Below are positions 26,896-35,531 of a DNA stretch of 64,000 nt, one piece after another. Positions within the stretch are counted from its first letter, which is position 1; every line of letters starts with the position of its first letter. A model generated the notes under the pieces. It worked only from the letters and a program-made list of their open reading frames with translations, was not told the DNA's origin and made no database searches. The position numbers and the translations under genes were made by a program. This DNA is from Bin55 sp964511425. GTDB taxonomy: Bacteria > Pseudomonadota > Gammaproteobacteria > Pseudomonadales > Azotimanducaceae. Where the stretch lies: assembly GCA_964511425.1 (NCBI GenBank), contig CAZEFI010000002.1, forward strand, positions 124,001 through 188,000, in the 5' to 3' direction.

Positions 26896-27960
26896 TTGGA
26901 TTGGTTCACTGCACAAATAATACACTGGAGCAAAAGTCATGGTCGCAAAAACTTACCATGGCAGCGCAAACGTTCACCATACCGAGTATGGGTGGCCGAA
27001 GTCATGCTCCAACAGACACAAGTAGCAGCCGTACTAAAACACTATGATCGCTTTCACAAGCGCTTCCCAAATGTCTTCTCACTGTACCGAGCAACCCGTG
27101 ACGAAGTGCTAAGTGCTTGGTTTGGATTGGGATACTATCGTCGAGCCGTAAATATGCACAAAGCTGCAGGTATCGTAGTAAACGAATACGCTGGGCAGTT
27201 TCCAATGACGGTGTCTGAGCTCTGTTCATTACCTGGAATTGGTCGGTCGACTGCTGGTTCGATGTTAGCTTCCATGTGGAATATGCCAGCCCCGATTCTT
27301 GATGCAAATGTGCGCCGCGTATTGTCGCGGTACCACGGAGTCAATGGACCGGATTCAACGAAGTGCACAGAAAGAGAAATGTGGCGATTGGCAGAGTCGC
27401 ACACCCCAGATGAGTACGGACGAACCTACAACCAAGCAATCATGGATTTTGGCGCGACGTGGTGCACTCGATCCAATCCGAAATGCGCGCAGTGCCCAAT
27501 AGGTGCAAACTGCACAGCGTACCAATCGGATAAGGTTTCGGAGTTTCCAGCCAAGAAAAGCGGAACACTTTCACACGTGACTACCACAAGACCTTGTGTG
27601 GTATTCGATCGAGATTTTGCGTGTTTGTTGCGACGGCGCGCAGCGTCGGGAATATACGCTACGATGTGGGACACACCCGAGTTGACACAGAACACCCATC
27701 CGAAAGCGTTGTTACAACAAATGGAATTTCCAATAAAAGGTGTGAATTTACAGGTTAATGTGTCCACGTGCAATTACCGCATATCGAATCAGAAAGTCAA
27801 TGAAGCACTTACGATTGCAAAATACAATGTTCCTTCGAATGAACTTGGCACTCCTGCGAACAGGCGTTGGATACCGTTTGACTTACTCCGGAGCGCAGGT
27901 CTGTCAGTAAGAACGATGCAAAGAATTGAGTTAGCTAAGTCTCGGTTAGAATCACAATGA
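26896..27960 (+). CDS. mutY: MutY, adenine DNA glycosylase
   Basis: 354 residues. Removes adenine mispaired with 8-oxoguanine. The helix-hairpin-helix is LPGIGRSTAG, the catalytic Glu lies in VAEVMLQQTQV, the catalytic Asp in LDANVRRVLSR, and the four cluster cysteines are in CTRSNPKCAQCPIGANC with the usual C-x6-C-x2-C-x5-C spacing. The C-terminal third (about 230-350) is the MutT-like 8-oxoG recognition domain. Start TTG 26896 gives the standard N terminus (MDWFTAQIIHW). Its stop overlaps the yggX ATG. Confidence 0.97.
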   Translation: MDWFTAQIIHWSKSHGRKNLPWQRKRSPYRVWVAEVMLQQTQVAAVLKHYDRFHKRFPNVFSLYRATRDEVLSAWFGLGYYRRAVNMHKAAGIVVNEYAGQFPMTVSELCSLPGIGRSTAGSMLASMWNMPAPILDANVRRVLSRYHGVNGPDSTKCTEREMWRLAESHTPDEYGRTYNQAIMDFGATWCTRSNPKCAQCPIGANCTAYQSDKVSEFPAKKSGTLSHVTTTRPCVVFDRDFACLLRRRAASGIYATMWDTPELTQNTHPKALLQQMEFPIKGVNLQVNVSTCNYRISNQKVNEALTIAKYNVPSNELGTPANRRWIPFDLLRSAGLSVRTMQRIELAKSRLESQ

Positions 27961-28235
27961 CACGAACAGTCTTCTGCCGGAAATATCAAAAAGAGCTGCC
28001 CGGTTTCGATCACCCACCCATGCCAGGAAACCTCGGTCAGGACATTTTCGAAAATATTTCAATCCGTGCATGGCAGGAATGGCAACAACTTCAGACGATG
28101 CTCATCAACGAAAAACATCTTTCCATGAGAGATTCGCAAGCAAGACACTACCTTATGGATCAAATGGAAAAATTCTTGAACAATGAACCTCACGACCGTC
28201 CCACCGGCTTTATAGAACCAGGTCAAGCGGAGTAA
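27957..28235 (+). CDS. yggX: YggX, probable Fe(II)-trafficking protein
   Basis: 92 residues, full length. Small cytosolic protein linked to protection of iron-sulphur clusters from oxidation. Recognised by MTRTVFCRKYQKELPGFD, with conserved Cys7, and by YLMDQMEKFLN near the end. mutY-yggX is a conserved pair in Gammaproteobacteria, and MutY itself carries a 4Fe-4S cluster. The start overlaps the mutY stop by four bases (ATGA). Confidence 0.96.
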   Translation: MTRTVFCRKYQKELPGFDHPPMPGNLGQDIFENISIRAWQEWQQLQTMLINEKHLSMRDSQARHYLMDQMEKFLNNEPHDRPTGFIEPGQAE

Positions 28236-28335
28236 TGCACAACACAATCAGAACATTTGTTGCTATTGTGGCGATTTTGGTTGTTCCTGTTTAGGCAAAT
28301 TTGGTGGGATGTGTTAGATAAGGTCAAGGCTCAAC

Positions 28336-28515
28336 TTGCCAGAGGTTGACTCAGGAAGCGGGATCGCGCTCCTCGTAATGGGAATTCTCTATGGCGCGGG
28401 ATTTCTTATTGGAGCGTGGATACTCATTCGCCGAATTTCGCGAAAGGAACGTCAGTTCCATGATCGAGAAGACTCCGAGAAGCTCACCGGTTCGGACGAG
28501 CTAGACGATAAGTAG
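28336..28515 (+). CDS. Possible small single-span membrane protein
   Basis: 59 codons from TTG 28336 to TAG 28515. The frame encodes a short acidic start (PEVDSGSG), a hydrophobic helix (IALLVMGILYGAGFLIGAWIL), a basic patch (RRISRKER) and an acidic tail, a coherent N-out/C-in topology. The basic patch after the helix fits the positive-inside rule. There is no strong ribosome site and no family I know; an in-frame stop lies at 28315-28317. It is called mainly because of the ordered composition. Confidence 0.4.
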   Translation: MPEVDSGSGIALLVMGILYGAGFLIGAWILIRRISRKERQFHDREDSEKLTGSDELDDK

Positions 28516-28536
28516 CCCCTGGAAAATTTCATATCG

Positions 28537-29139
28537 ATGAGTCAAGACGACCGGGACGCGTGGAACGAAAGATATCGAGACGGGTTTTACGCAAATCGTC
28601 CCAATCCCTGCCGCCTCCTCGCGCATTGGTGTGATCAATTTCACGGTGAGTGTGCGTTAGATGTTGCTTGTGGTACGGGACGAAATAGTCGATTCCTTGC
28701 AAGTCAGGGGTATCGAGTCACTGCATTGGACGTTTCTGACGTTGCCCTTCGCAAAGCGAGAAACATCTCCCACCCGAACAACCGATACATTGACTACTTG
28801 CTACACGACCTTGATGATGGCCTACCGGTTTTAGGACAATTCGACCTTGTGGTTGTGGTTCGATATCTGAACCGAAAGTTGTTCCCGCAACTTGTACGAC
28901 ACTTAGCGAATGGAGGACATCTTGTTATCGAAACCCACATCAAGTACGACAAAGATGACCGACCGTTGGCTGGTCCAGAAAGTCCTGAGTTTCGGTTAGA
29001 TCCGCTCGAACTTAAAACCCTGATTAAGAACGTCGATATTCTTTATGAATTTGAAGGAATAATCACGGACCCGGATGGTCAATTTGCAGCCCTTAGCCAG
29101 CTGGTCGGGCGTAAATCGTGCGACAAACATGTCACTTGA
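28537..29139 (+). CDS. Class I SAM-dependent methyltransferase (TehB-like)
   Basis: 200 residues. Motif I ALDVACGTGRNSRFLASQG (about 40-58), the acidic strand ALDVSDVAL and FDLVVVVRYLNRKLFP place it among small TehB/UbiE-like methyltransferases. The substrate is not evident. The opening DAWNERYRDG is typical of this group. It is convergent with the PP2C gene (18 bases between the stops). Confidence 0.82.
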   Translation: MSQDDRDAWNERYRDGFYANRPNPCRLLAHWCDQFHGECALDVACGTGRNSRFLASQGYRVTALDVSDVALRKARNISHPNNRYIDYLLHDLDDGLPVLGQFDLVVVVRYLNRKLFPQLVRHLANGGHLVIETHIKYDKDDRPLAGPESPEFRLDPLELKTLIKNVDILYEFEGIITDPDGQFAALSQLVGRKSCDKHVT

Positions 29140-29157
29140 CTGCGGTCACAGTCGATC

Positions 29158-31683
29158 TTATGACTTGCTACCGCGTGCTTGTTCAGCCTCTTCGATTCCT
29201 TCGCGCAGTTCTTCAATTACGTGCCTGAATTCTTCTTCGTTCGCCGTGTTGAGAGACGCTAATGCTTCATGAGCACGGAGCAACCATCGTTGTTGTGCCA
29301 TCATGTCCATGTCTTCATCGGATAGTCGAGAACGCTCAGTAGGAACCGATACACTTCCTGTTATCGCGAAACCCAACACGTCATACATTCCAAGTTCCAC
29401 AAAGGAATCGTAAATCGGTTTTGACGATCCTTGAATCGTGAGTTTGAGGTTGTTTTTGGAACACTCATTCGCTGTTTCATGTAGAGTTCCAAGCATGGCA
29501 CTGTCAAGGTAGTTACACGCATTCAAATCCACAACAATGTTGCGCTTTTTACGGACGGCATCACGGATCGATTGAGCAACTGGTTTTCCCTGCACCCAAG
29601 ACACTTTACCCACAAAAATCAAATACGTTGTGGTTTCATCTTGCGCAATTTCGATATGCGGAACGGGTTGACCGTTATTTTCTTTACTGGTCGTCGAACT
29701 GGTGATTCGAGTACTGATGAGAGACTCAAACTGATTTTCAAATTGATTCTCACCTTCCCGCGCATCAATCATTAGCATGGTGATATCGTCTTGTTCAGCC
29801 TCTGTTGCCCCATTTTTCAATTCATTGACCAAAGTGTTTAGAACGCTCTCCTGTCCTTTAAGGGCATGCAATTTGCTAGCAATGACCTCCATCCGGTTTG
29901 TCTCGTCTTCATCCAAGCTAAACAATCCGTCGGTGTAGAGAAGGACACTATCGCCTTCGCTAAGTGAGAGAGTACGTTCCGCAAATACCGCATCAGGATA
30001 GAGTCCAAGTGCAGGTCCAGGTGACTTAATGAGCTCGACCTCACCGGAAGCTTGAATGAATAGTACAGGAGGATGGCCGGCATTGGAAATGGTGAGTTTT
30101 GCTTGCTGGGTGTCCAAAATACAACACACCGCTGTGACGAACATGTTGGATCCGACCACATCTGATACGAGCTCTTCGTTGACTCGTTCGAATACAGGTA
30201 TGGCACTGTACGACGACCGTGATGCTTCGACGGAATCGGTCAAAGCCGCAGTCGATGGATCAGATTGGAAGACGCTTTCGTCCGCCTCCACTAGATCTAA
30301 TCGATTTTTGAATAGAACTGAAAGCATCGCTGCGCTGACTCCATGGCCCGTCGCATCAGCGACTACCAGCCCGTAGTGTTGGTCGTCAATTCGAAATACG
30401 TCATACAAATCACCTCCAACGTTATTCCCAGGAACGTAAAGTGCTGAAAGCGTGTACCCCGGTACCTTAGGCGGATGCCTCGGGAGCAACGAACGTTGAA
30501 TTACTTCAGCTTGTTGCAAATCTTGATCCATGAGTTCGTTTTGGCGTTCGAAGCTTGCGACAAGAGCACTTAACTGGTCCTTAGACTCTTCAAGTTCAGC
30601 AGTGCGTCGATTTACTGTATCTTCAAGTGTCTGATGGTTCGTCCTCACGGTTTCGACCATATCGTTAAACACACACGACAAAGCACCAAGTTCATCTTTC
30701 GAGTCTTCCGGTACGCGCGCCGTCAAATCCCCCTCGGTGACCCGTTGAGCTGCATGGGCTAATCGACGAATGGGAAACAGCAAGGTACGTACGAAAGTTG
30801 TCGCGACTAAGATAGAAAGCAGTGCGACAGTAATGCCAACAATTATCGTCGAAGCAAGTGCCCTTCGAGTCGGCGCGAACACTTCACTCGTACTGACTTG
30901 GACCACCAAACCAAAGCTCCCGTCGTTCACGGGTAGGAACGCTGTCAGGACACGGTTCCCATCGGTGTCAACAAGATTATCGATAAAATCGGAATCTCCC
31001 TGTAAGGCACGATTCATCGCGATGTCTTGTTCTGGAGAAAACGCTTTGTGAATCGGTGAGTCGTCTGTTGTAAAAACATACTCTATTAGTTCTTGTTCGT
31101 TGAAGACACCTAAGCGAACATCCGTGCTTTCGTGCGCGGTTTGCGCAGAATTGAGCACCTCTTGCAACAGCGAAACATCACTCTTGATGACAGCCACGCC
31201 AAGTAACTCACCTCGAGCATTAGTAATCGGTTCACAAAGAGTGAGAAATTGACCCTGAATTGTGTCGAGCATCCGAAATTCTGCGTATTTTTCGAGACTA
31301 CCTTTCTTAAACAGAGACGTGTCTGCTAAAGACTGACCAACTTCTGACGGGTTGCTAGCGGCGACAATCGTACCGTCTCGATCCAATAGCTGAAAGTCCC
31401 GAAAAGTATTCGATTCTGTTTCGAATTCGATAATACTCTCTCGCATCTGTTCGCTGAGCTCGCGAGCGCTAGCAGAACTCTCGCGTGTTGCGTCCAAGGA
31501 CACGTCTAATTGATTGACAGCGATATAGGTGCGGAGGAGTTCAAGTTCTTGCTCGACGTATAGTGTCAGAATGGAGCTGAGACTCTTGCCATAAAGGCTA
31601 AGCTCGTTGTGGATTTCCCGTTTCAGGATATCGCGTATATATACGAAGTCGAACACAGTCACACTTGTGACAGTCAACATCAA
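29158..31683 (-). CDS. Membrane Cache-HAMP-PP2C phosphatase with C-terminal STAS domain
   Basis: 841 residues from TTG 31683. Order: membrane segment, double-Cache-type periplasmic sensor (about 20-270), second membrane segment, HAMP (about 290-345; RVTEGDLTARVPEDSKDELG), a coiled coil (about 345-415), an SpoIIE/RsbU-type PP2C phosphatase (about 420-650; metal motifs GGDLYD and VADATGHGVSAAM) and an anti-sigma-antagonist-like STAS domain (about 680-790; NIVVDLNACNYLDSAMLG). It should sense an extracytoplasmic ligand and dephosphorylate a partner protein, perhaps its own STAS Ser. It is divergent from an ECF sigma factor. The frame stays open and protein-like upstream (RGRLTVIVITI) to a stop at 31801-31803, without an ATG, GTG or TTG, so the true start may be a rare codon near 31758-31764. 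Confidence 0.88.
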   Translation of the reverse strand: MMLTVTSVTVFDFVYIRDILKREIHNELSLYGKSLSSILTLYVEQELELLRTYIAVNQLDVSLDATRESSASARELSEQMRESIIEFETESNTFRDFQLLDRDGTIVAASNPSEVGQSLADTSLFKKGSLEKYAEFRMLDTIQGQFLTLCEPITNARGELLGVAVIKSDVSLLQEVLNSAQTAHESTDVRLGVFNEQELIEYVFTTDDSPIHKAFSPEQDIAMNRALQGDSDFIDNLVDTDGNRVLTAFLPVNDGSFGLVVQVSTSEVFAPTRRALASTIIVGITVALLSILVATTFVRTLLFPIRRLAHAAQRVTEGDLTARVPEDSKDELGALSCVFNDMVETVRTNHQTLEDTVNRRTAELEESKDQLSALVASFERQNELMDQDLQQAEVIQRSLLPRHPPKVPGYTLSALYVPGNNVGGDLYDVFRIDDQHYGLVVADATGHGVSAAMLSVLFKNRLDLVEADESVFQSDPSTAALTDSVEASRSSYSAIPVFERVNEELVSDVVGSNMFVTAVCCILDTQQAKLTISNAGHPPVLFIQASGEVELIKSPGPALGLYPDAVFAERTLSLSEGDSVLLYTDGLFSLDEDETNRMEVIASKLHALKGQESVLNTLVNELKNGATEAEQDDITMLMIDAREGENQFENQFESLISTRITSSTTSKENNGQPVPHIEIAQDETTTYLIFVGKVSWVQGKPVAQSIRDAVRKKRNIVVDLNACNYLDSAMLGTLHETANECSKNNLKLTIQGSSKPIYDSFVELGMYDVLGFAITGSVSVPTERSRLSDEDMDMMAQQRWLLRAHEALASLNTANEEEFRHVIEELREGIEEAEQARGSKS

Positions 31684-31764
31684 TATCGTTATAACGATAA
31701 CGGTTAGTCGTCCACGAATGGACCGTTTGAACGGGGTTTCACCGTCTCCGTTTGTAATGGTCAG

Positions 31765-32094
31765 CGCTACCCCCAGGATGCTCGAGTGGTACGCACCAAC
31801 TTACTTGTCAAAGAGCTTCTCTGAACTAGCATCGAAGAAACCATATATTTTATGTCAATCACATCTGGAAACGACGGACAGGCGGATACTCCATTGAATG
31901 GTCTGGCAAACGTTTAGATACTCTTCTGACGTTTCTAGTTCCAATCGCGAACATATTTATCGAGAGGAACTAATCCAAAGTATCATCTACTAAAGGTACG
32001 ACGGATCACATACATGTCTTGAATTAAATCCTGACTCCAGAGAGACCGATCAAAATCTTGTGACCTTTTTTGGTGAACTAGAATCTAATTTAGC
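31765..32094. other. Divergent control region between PP2C and ECF sigma genes
   Basis: About 330 bases holding promoters of both genes. No convincing ORF. The last 40 bases before the sigma start carry a GTGACC, a T6 run and GTGAAC, but spacing does not give a clear ECF promoter. Confidence 0.45.
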
Positions 32095-32694
32095 ATGACC
32101 AGCATTCGTGGTGTAGAAATTGATGTGCAAACTGTGCACAAGCTCATGCAGGGAGATGCAGAAGCTCAAGCGTTTGTGTTTGAACGGCTTTCTCCCCATG
32201 TATATTCCATGGCACTCAGGGTTTTAGGCGATAGCCACGCCGCTGAGGATGTCACACAAGACACGTTTGTCGATGTGATTTCCAAAGCTCATACCGTTAA
32301 GAACCCCGATCGATTTGTAGGTTGGGTGCGCACGGTAGCAATTAATCGCTGTTACTTACGAATTCGTTCTCCGTGGCACCGACGCCGTATCGATACGGAA
32401 CCAGAAGAAGGATTTGAGGAAATCGACCACTCTAATGCGATTGATATCAATCAGGCTCTAACACAAATGGATCCAAAGACACGATTGGTGGTCTGGATGT
32501 ACTGCGTGGAAGGCTATACCCACAAAGAAATTGGGCAGCTACTCAAAAGAAGTACAAGTTATTCAAAAGTTATTATTTCAAGATTATCACAACAAATGAG
32601 TTCTACAGAATCGACATCCACGCGGGAGGAAACCGCGGGAAAGTCAGTCCACTCTGAACTCATCAATCCGTGGAGCACTCTCTCATGTCCATAA
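32095..32694 (+). CDS. ECF-type sigma-70 family factor
   Basis: 199 residues. Region 2 (about 20-90) includes SMALRVLGDSHAAEDVTQDTFVDV and GWVRTVAINRC; region 4 (about 115-165) includes LTQMDPKTRLVVWMYCVEGYTHKEIGQLLKRS. It has only regions 2 and 4, as ECF factors do, so it should direct RNA polymerase to a small set of promoters. The helix-turn-helix reads YTHKEIGQLLKRSTSYSKV. Its 3' end overlaps the next gene by 10 bases, which encodes a membrane protein in the anti-sigma position. Confidence 0.93.
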   Translation: MTSIRGVEIDVQTVHKLMQGDAEAQAFVFERLSPHVYSMALRVLGDSHAAEDVTQDTFVDVISKAHTVKNPDRFVGWVRTVAINRCYLRIRSPWHRRRIDTEPEEGFEEIDHSNAIDINQALTQMDPKTRLVVWMYCVEGYTHKEIGQLLKRSTSYSKVIISRLSQQMSSTESTSTREETAGKSVHSELINPWSTLSCP

Positions 32695-33185
32695 GTTCCT
32701 TTGAACATTTTTCGGAGCAGTTACAGAAACTTCCTTTACAAAACCCTCCCAAAGGTTTGTTGCTGGATGTACAGAGTACGGTCCAGAGAAGAAAGGCATT
32801 CAAGCAGAAAGCGATGCAATGCAGTGTCGTCCTTTCGTTGTTTGTCGCGACTCTTTGGATCGTAGTCGACCAGCAATCCAGTTCACAGCTGGACATGAAC
32901 GTCGCGGAGACTGAGGTGAATGAAGAAAGTGAGTTTGCTGACAACGAAAGTGAATTGCCGGTCGTAAACCAACTGGCAAGTCTAAATCGACCGTCAGTTC
33001 TGACGCCGACTGCTATTGTGATGCGTATCACGGACATTGATCGAGAAAAGAAAAGACTGCCTCAGAGCGCAACCGCAAGACTGAAAGAATTGGATCGAAC
33101 ACGATCCATTTTGAAGGAAAACTATCTTTCCATCCGTTTACAGCAACAAACCGAAGCACATCAAAAAGTTGCTTACTTTCACTAA
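32685..33185 (+). CDS. Single-span membrane protein in anti-sigma position
   Basis: 166 residues from ATG 32685 (a GTG lies 15 bases upstream). A cytoplasmic N terminus (about 1-45), one membrane segment (about 47-64; CSVVLSLFVATLWIVV) and a periplasmic part that is acidic and then helical. Topology and position straight after an ECF sigma gene suggest a membrane anti-sigma factor that would be released by proteolysis or ligand. There is no zinc anti-sigma (HxxxCxxC) motif, and I do not recognise the family, so the role is inferred only from context. Confidence 0.65.
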   Translation: MSISSFEHFSEQLQKLPLQNPPKGLLLDVQSTVQRRKAFKQKAMQCSVVLSLFVATLWIVVDQQSSSQLDMNVAETEVNEESEFADNESELPVVNQLASLNRPSVLTPTAIVMRITDIDREKKRLPQSATARLKELDRTRSILKENYLSIRLQQQTEAHQKVAYFH

Positions 33186-33206
33186 ACCAATAAGGAATCT
33201 ATCATT

Positions 33207-34259
33207 ATGAAAACTCCACGATTCTTCTTGTTATTAGTACTTTGTGGGTTGAGCGGACATATAGTCGCGCAAGACAACGATGACACTGCAACGCAGGAGA
33301 GAATAAAAAAAGAAGCTAGCGTTAAAGAAGCAGAAGCGGCATTTAACGCTAAGCAGAAGCTCTTCGACAAGGCGGCCGAAGAATTACAAGACGCGCGAAG
33401 GGAATATTTAAAGGAACTATCCGAATTAACGAGACCTCTGTTGAACGAAATGGTCGATCTCACCGAAAAGTTCACTGAGAGTTATACGTCGATTGCTCCT
33501 TTTGCAAACCAATTCTATTTGAACACGGAAGCGCTACAGCGAGAACTTGAAGAATTGAGCGAAAGTGTGATCGGTGTGTACCTTCAATCTGCGTCGGATA
33601 ACGGAGTACCCATCACAAGGGTCACAGAAGGTGCACCAGCGGACTTAGCAGGAATTGAATCTGGCGATGTCATCACAGAAATTGATGGCGTGGAACTTCA
33701 AGAGGTAGATGACCCATATGAAACTTTGGTGTCGATGATTAATGCGAAAGAAGCTGGTTCCATAGTCGAACTCAAACTACAACGGGATCAAGAACAAATA
33801 GATGTTGATGTCGAGACCATTGATCGTTTGTCGTTGCGTACACTTACCGCGCAGAATACTAGTAACTACACGATTAGCCCATCGAACTTTACCGGATATT
33901 CGCAAGTAGCTCCGGGACCGAGAAACGTGCTGAGGGGAACCGCGTTTGATTCCTTTTTAGCTGCACATCCAGCTAGGCACAACGATCGTATATTCGTAAT
34001 GGAAATCGAAGACGAATTCGGCCAGTATTTTGGCGTTGAGTATGGTGTGTTGGTACTCAAAGCAAAGGACGTAGACGGAATTCAGGCTGGCGATATCCTC
34101 CTGGAAATTGATGGACAACCCATACGCTCGTTATCACACGCTTTGCGTTATAAACGCGAAGCTGATGATGAGGTTGACATTCTGTTCAAGCGAAATAAGC
34201 GTGAAAAGAGTGTCACATTAGAAAAAGATCAGTTTAGTATAAATGCGGTCTTGCAGTGA
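33207..34259 (+). CDS. Exported tandem-PDZ protein, copy 1
   Basis: 350 residues: signal peptide (about 1-22, ending HIVAQ), a helical, charged, coiled-coil-like region (about 25-125), PDZ 1 (about 128-215; IGVYLQSASDNGVPITRVTEGAPADLAGIESGDVI) and PDZ 2 (about 268-345; FGQYFGVEYGVLVLKA, IQAGDILLEIDGQ). There is no protease domain, so it is not a DegP or DegS relative in function. PDZ domains bind protein C termini; the position after a sigma/anti-sigma pair suggests a role in envelope signalling. First of three paralogues; 21 bases after the anti-sigma-like gene, so same operon. Confidence 0.85.
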   Translation: MKTPRFFLLLVLCGLSGHIVAQDNDDTATQERIKKEASVKEAEAAFNAKQKLFDKAAEELQDARREYLKELSELTRPLLNEMVDLTEKFTESYTSIAPFANQFYLNTEALQRELEELSESVIGVYLQSASDNGVPITRVTEGAPADLAGIESGDVITEIDGVELQEVDDPYETLVSMINAKEAGSIVELKLQRDQEQIDVDVETIDRLSLRTLTAQNTSNYTISPSNFTGYSQVAPGPRNVLRGTAFDSFLAAHPARHNDRIFVMEIEDEFGQYFGVEYGVLVLKAKDVDGIQAGDILLEIDGQPIRSLSHALRYKREADDEVDILFKRNKREKSVTLEKDQFSINAVLQ

Positions 34260-34310
34260 GATGGCGTCATGTCTTATAACTACATGTTCAACGACCAAAG
34301 GTGATGAAAA

Positions 34311-35264
34311 TTGCTTAGATTATTGTTAATTTCTGGGTTGGTTGTGGCGGTAACTCCGATGTTGGCGCAGGCACCGTCCAGTACAACAGACACAGACGAA
34401 ACGGTTGAAATTGATCAACTTATGAATCAACACTTAGATACCTTTGCGGAATTGGAATCTTGGGTGTTGGCAGAGAGTACTCTCGCGGACATCGCTCGGG
34501 CAATCAATGTCGAAGACATTGTTACACCGGTAGAAGACTTTCTGCAGACAACACTAAACAGTCTTTCGGAGACTTACAGAAACGTCCCCGAAAATGATCT
34601 TGGTGTTACGTTGAAACGCACCCCAGACAATCAAGTGATGGTCACCACGATACAACCCGAAGGAAGATTTCATGTCTCGGATCTAAAGCCCAATGATGTT
34701 ATAACGGTTGTCAATGGAGAACTCGAAATCGATAAGATCGACGATCCAGTGCAAACTATACAGCACTATCTTTTACCCTACGCAAAAGTGGTTAAAGGAT
34801 TTCCTCCACTTGTGTTGAACGTGAATCGTGCTGGCAAAAGTGTAGACGTCAAGATAAGTAACGAAGATGAAGCACTTCAATCTTTTACGCTAGAAAATGT
34901 CAAAGTACGTGCTCCAAGTTTAAATTTGGTCAAAAACCAACACGGCACATTCGCTCTTCACTACGAGCTCCCTCCTTCTGTCTTTTTATTAGAAATCGAA
35001 GAAGAAATGGGCCAGTACTTTGATGTTGAATTTGGCGTGTTAGTACTCCAAGCACCCAAAGATCGTGGTTTTAAAGCTGGCGATATTCTGGTAGAAATTG
35101 AAGAAAACTCAATTCGATCCATCGATCATGTTACGAAAGCTCTCAAGCGTTCTGACGACGACCCTATTACCATAACCGTAAAACGAAAGGGAAGATCGAT
35201 GGAACTAGAGATGGAGCGGTCTTCCGTAATTTTTCGAAATGCTGAAGAGCAGATGACTCACTAA
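34311..35264 (+). CDS. Exported tandem-PDZ protein, copy 2
   Basis: 317 residues from TTG 34311 with an AAAGGTGA ribosome site; the ATG eight bases earlier leads at once to a stop. Signal peptide ending PMLAQ, helical region, a divergent first PDZ (LGVTLKRTPDNQVMVTTIQPEG, DLKPNDVITVVNGE) and a well-kept second PDZ (FLLEIEEEMGQYFDVEFGVLVLQA, FKAGDILVEIEENSIRS). The block EIE-x3-GxYF-xVExGVLVL is shared with copies 1 and 3 and marks this small family. The first PDZ lacks the A/G-rich loop of copies 1 and 3, so binding there may differ. Confidence 0.83.
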   Translation: MLRLLLISGLVVAVTPMLAQAPSSTTDTDETVEIDQLMNQHLDTFAELESWVLAESTLADIARAINVEDIVTPVEDFLQTTLNSLSETYRNVPENDLGVTLKRTPDNQVMVTTIQPEGRFHVSDLKPNDVITVVNGELEIDKIDDPVQTIQHYLLPYAKVVKGFPPLVLNVNRAGKSVDVKISNEDEALQSFTLENVKVRAPSLNLVKNQHGTFALHYELPPSVFLLEIEEEMGQYFDVEFGVLVLQAPKDRGFKAGDILVEIEENSIRSIDHVTKALKRSDDDPITITVKRKGRSMELEMERSSVIFRNAEEQMTH

Positions 35265-35330
35265 CTGCATTTCTCTACGAAACAATCTGTTTTTTCCTAC
35301 ATTGCACGCGCCGCACGGACTAGAGGAGTT

Positions 35331-35463
35331 CTGCCGCGTGTCGCGTCTGTGCTACAGAACGAAGTTGTTTAGCAACAAATCAGATGCTGGGCAAAAAGTC
35401 GACATTCATTTCAAGTTCAAGAAGCACAGTCAAGAACATCACGCTGGAAAAAGACTTAATTAA
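35331..35463 (+). pseudogene. Remnant of a further PDZ-protein copy
   Basis: Between copies 2 and 3, reading 35358-35420 gives TKLFSNKSDAGQKVDIHFKFKK, which lines up with ALRYKREADDEVDILFKRNKRE near the end of copy 1. After a frame change the DNA at 35432-35462 gives KNITLEKDLI, matching KSVTLEKDQFSI of copy 1. Upstream, PRVASVLQN may match the PIRSLSHAL segment. No start, signal peptide or first PDZ remains. It is a 3'-end fragment of a deleted or decayed paralogue; the similarity is short and was judged by eye. Confidence 0.55.
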
Positions 35464-35531
35464 TCAAACTCGCAGGATCGGAATGATGACATGTGCTCCC
35501 CTTTAAGTAACCAAAACAGGAGACTACAAAC

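Noticed and set aside
28235..28294. 19-codon frame starting at the yggX stop, with LVGC shortly after its own stop
   Set aside because: It could be the remnant of an entericidin-like lipoprotein, but 19 codons and a four-residue lipobox match are too little to call.
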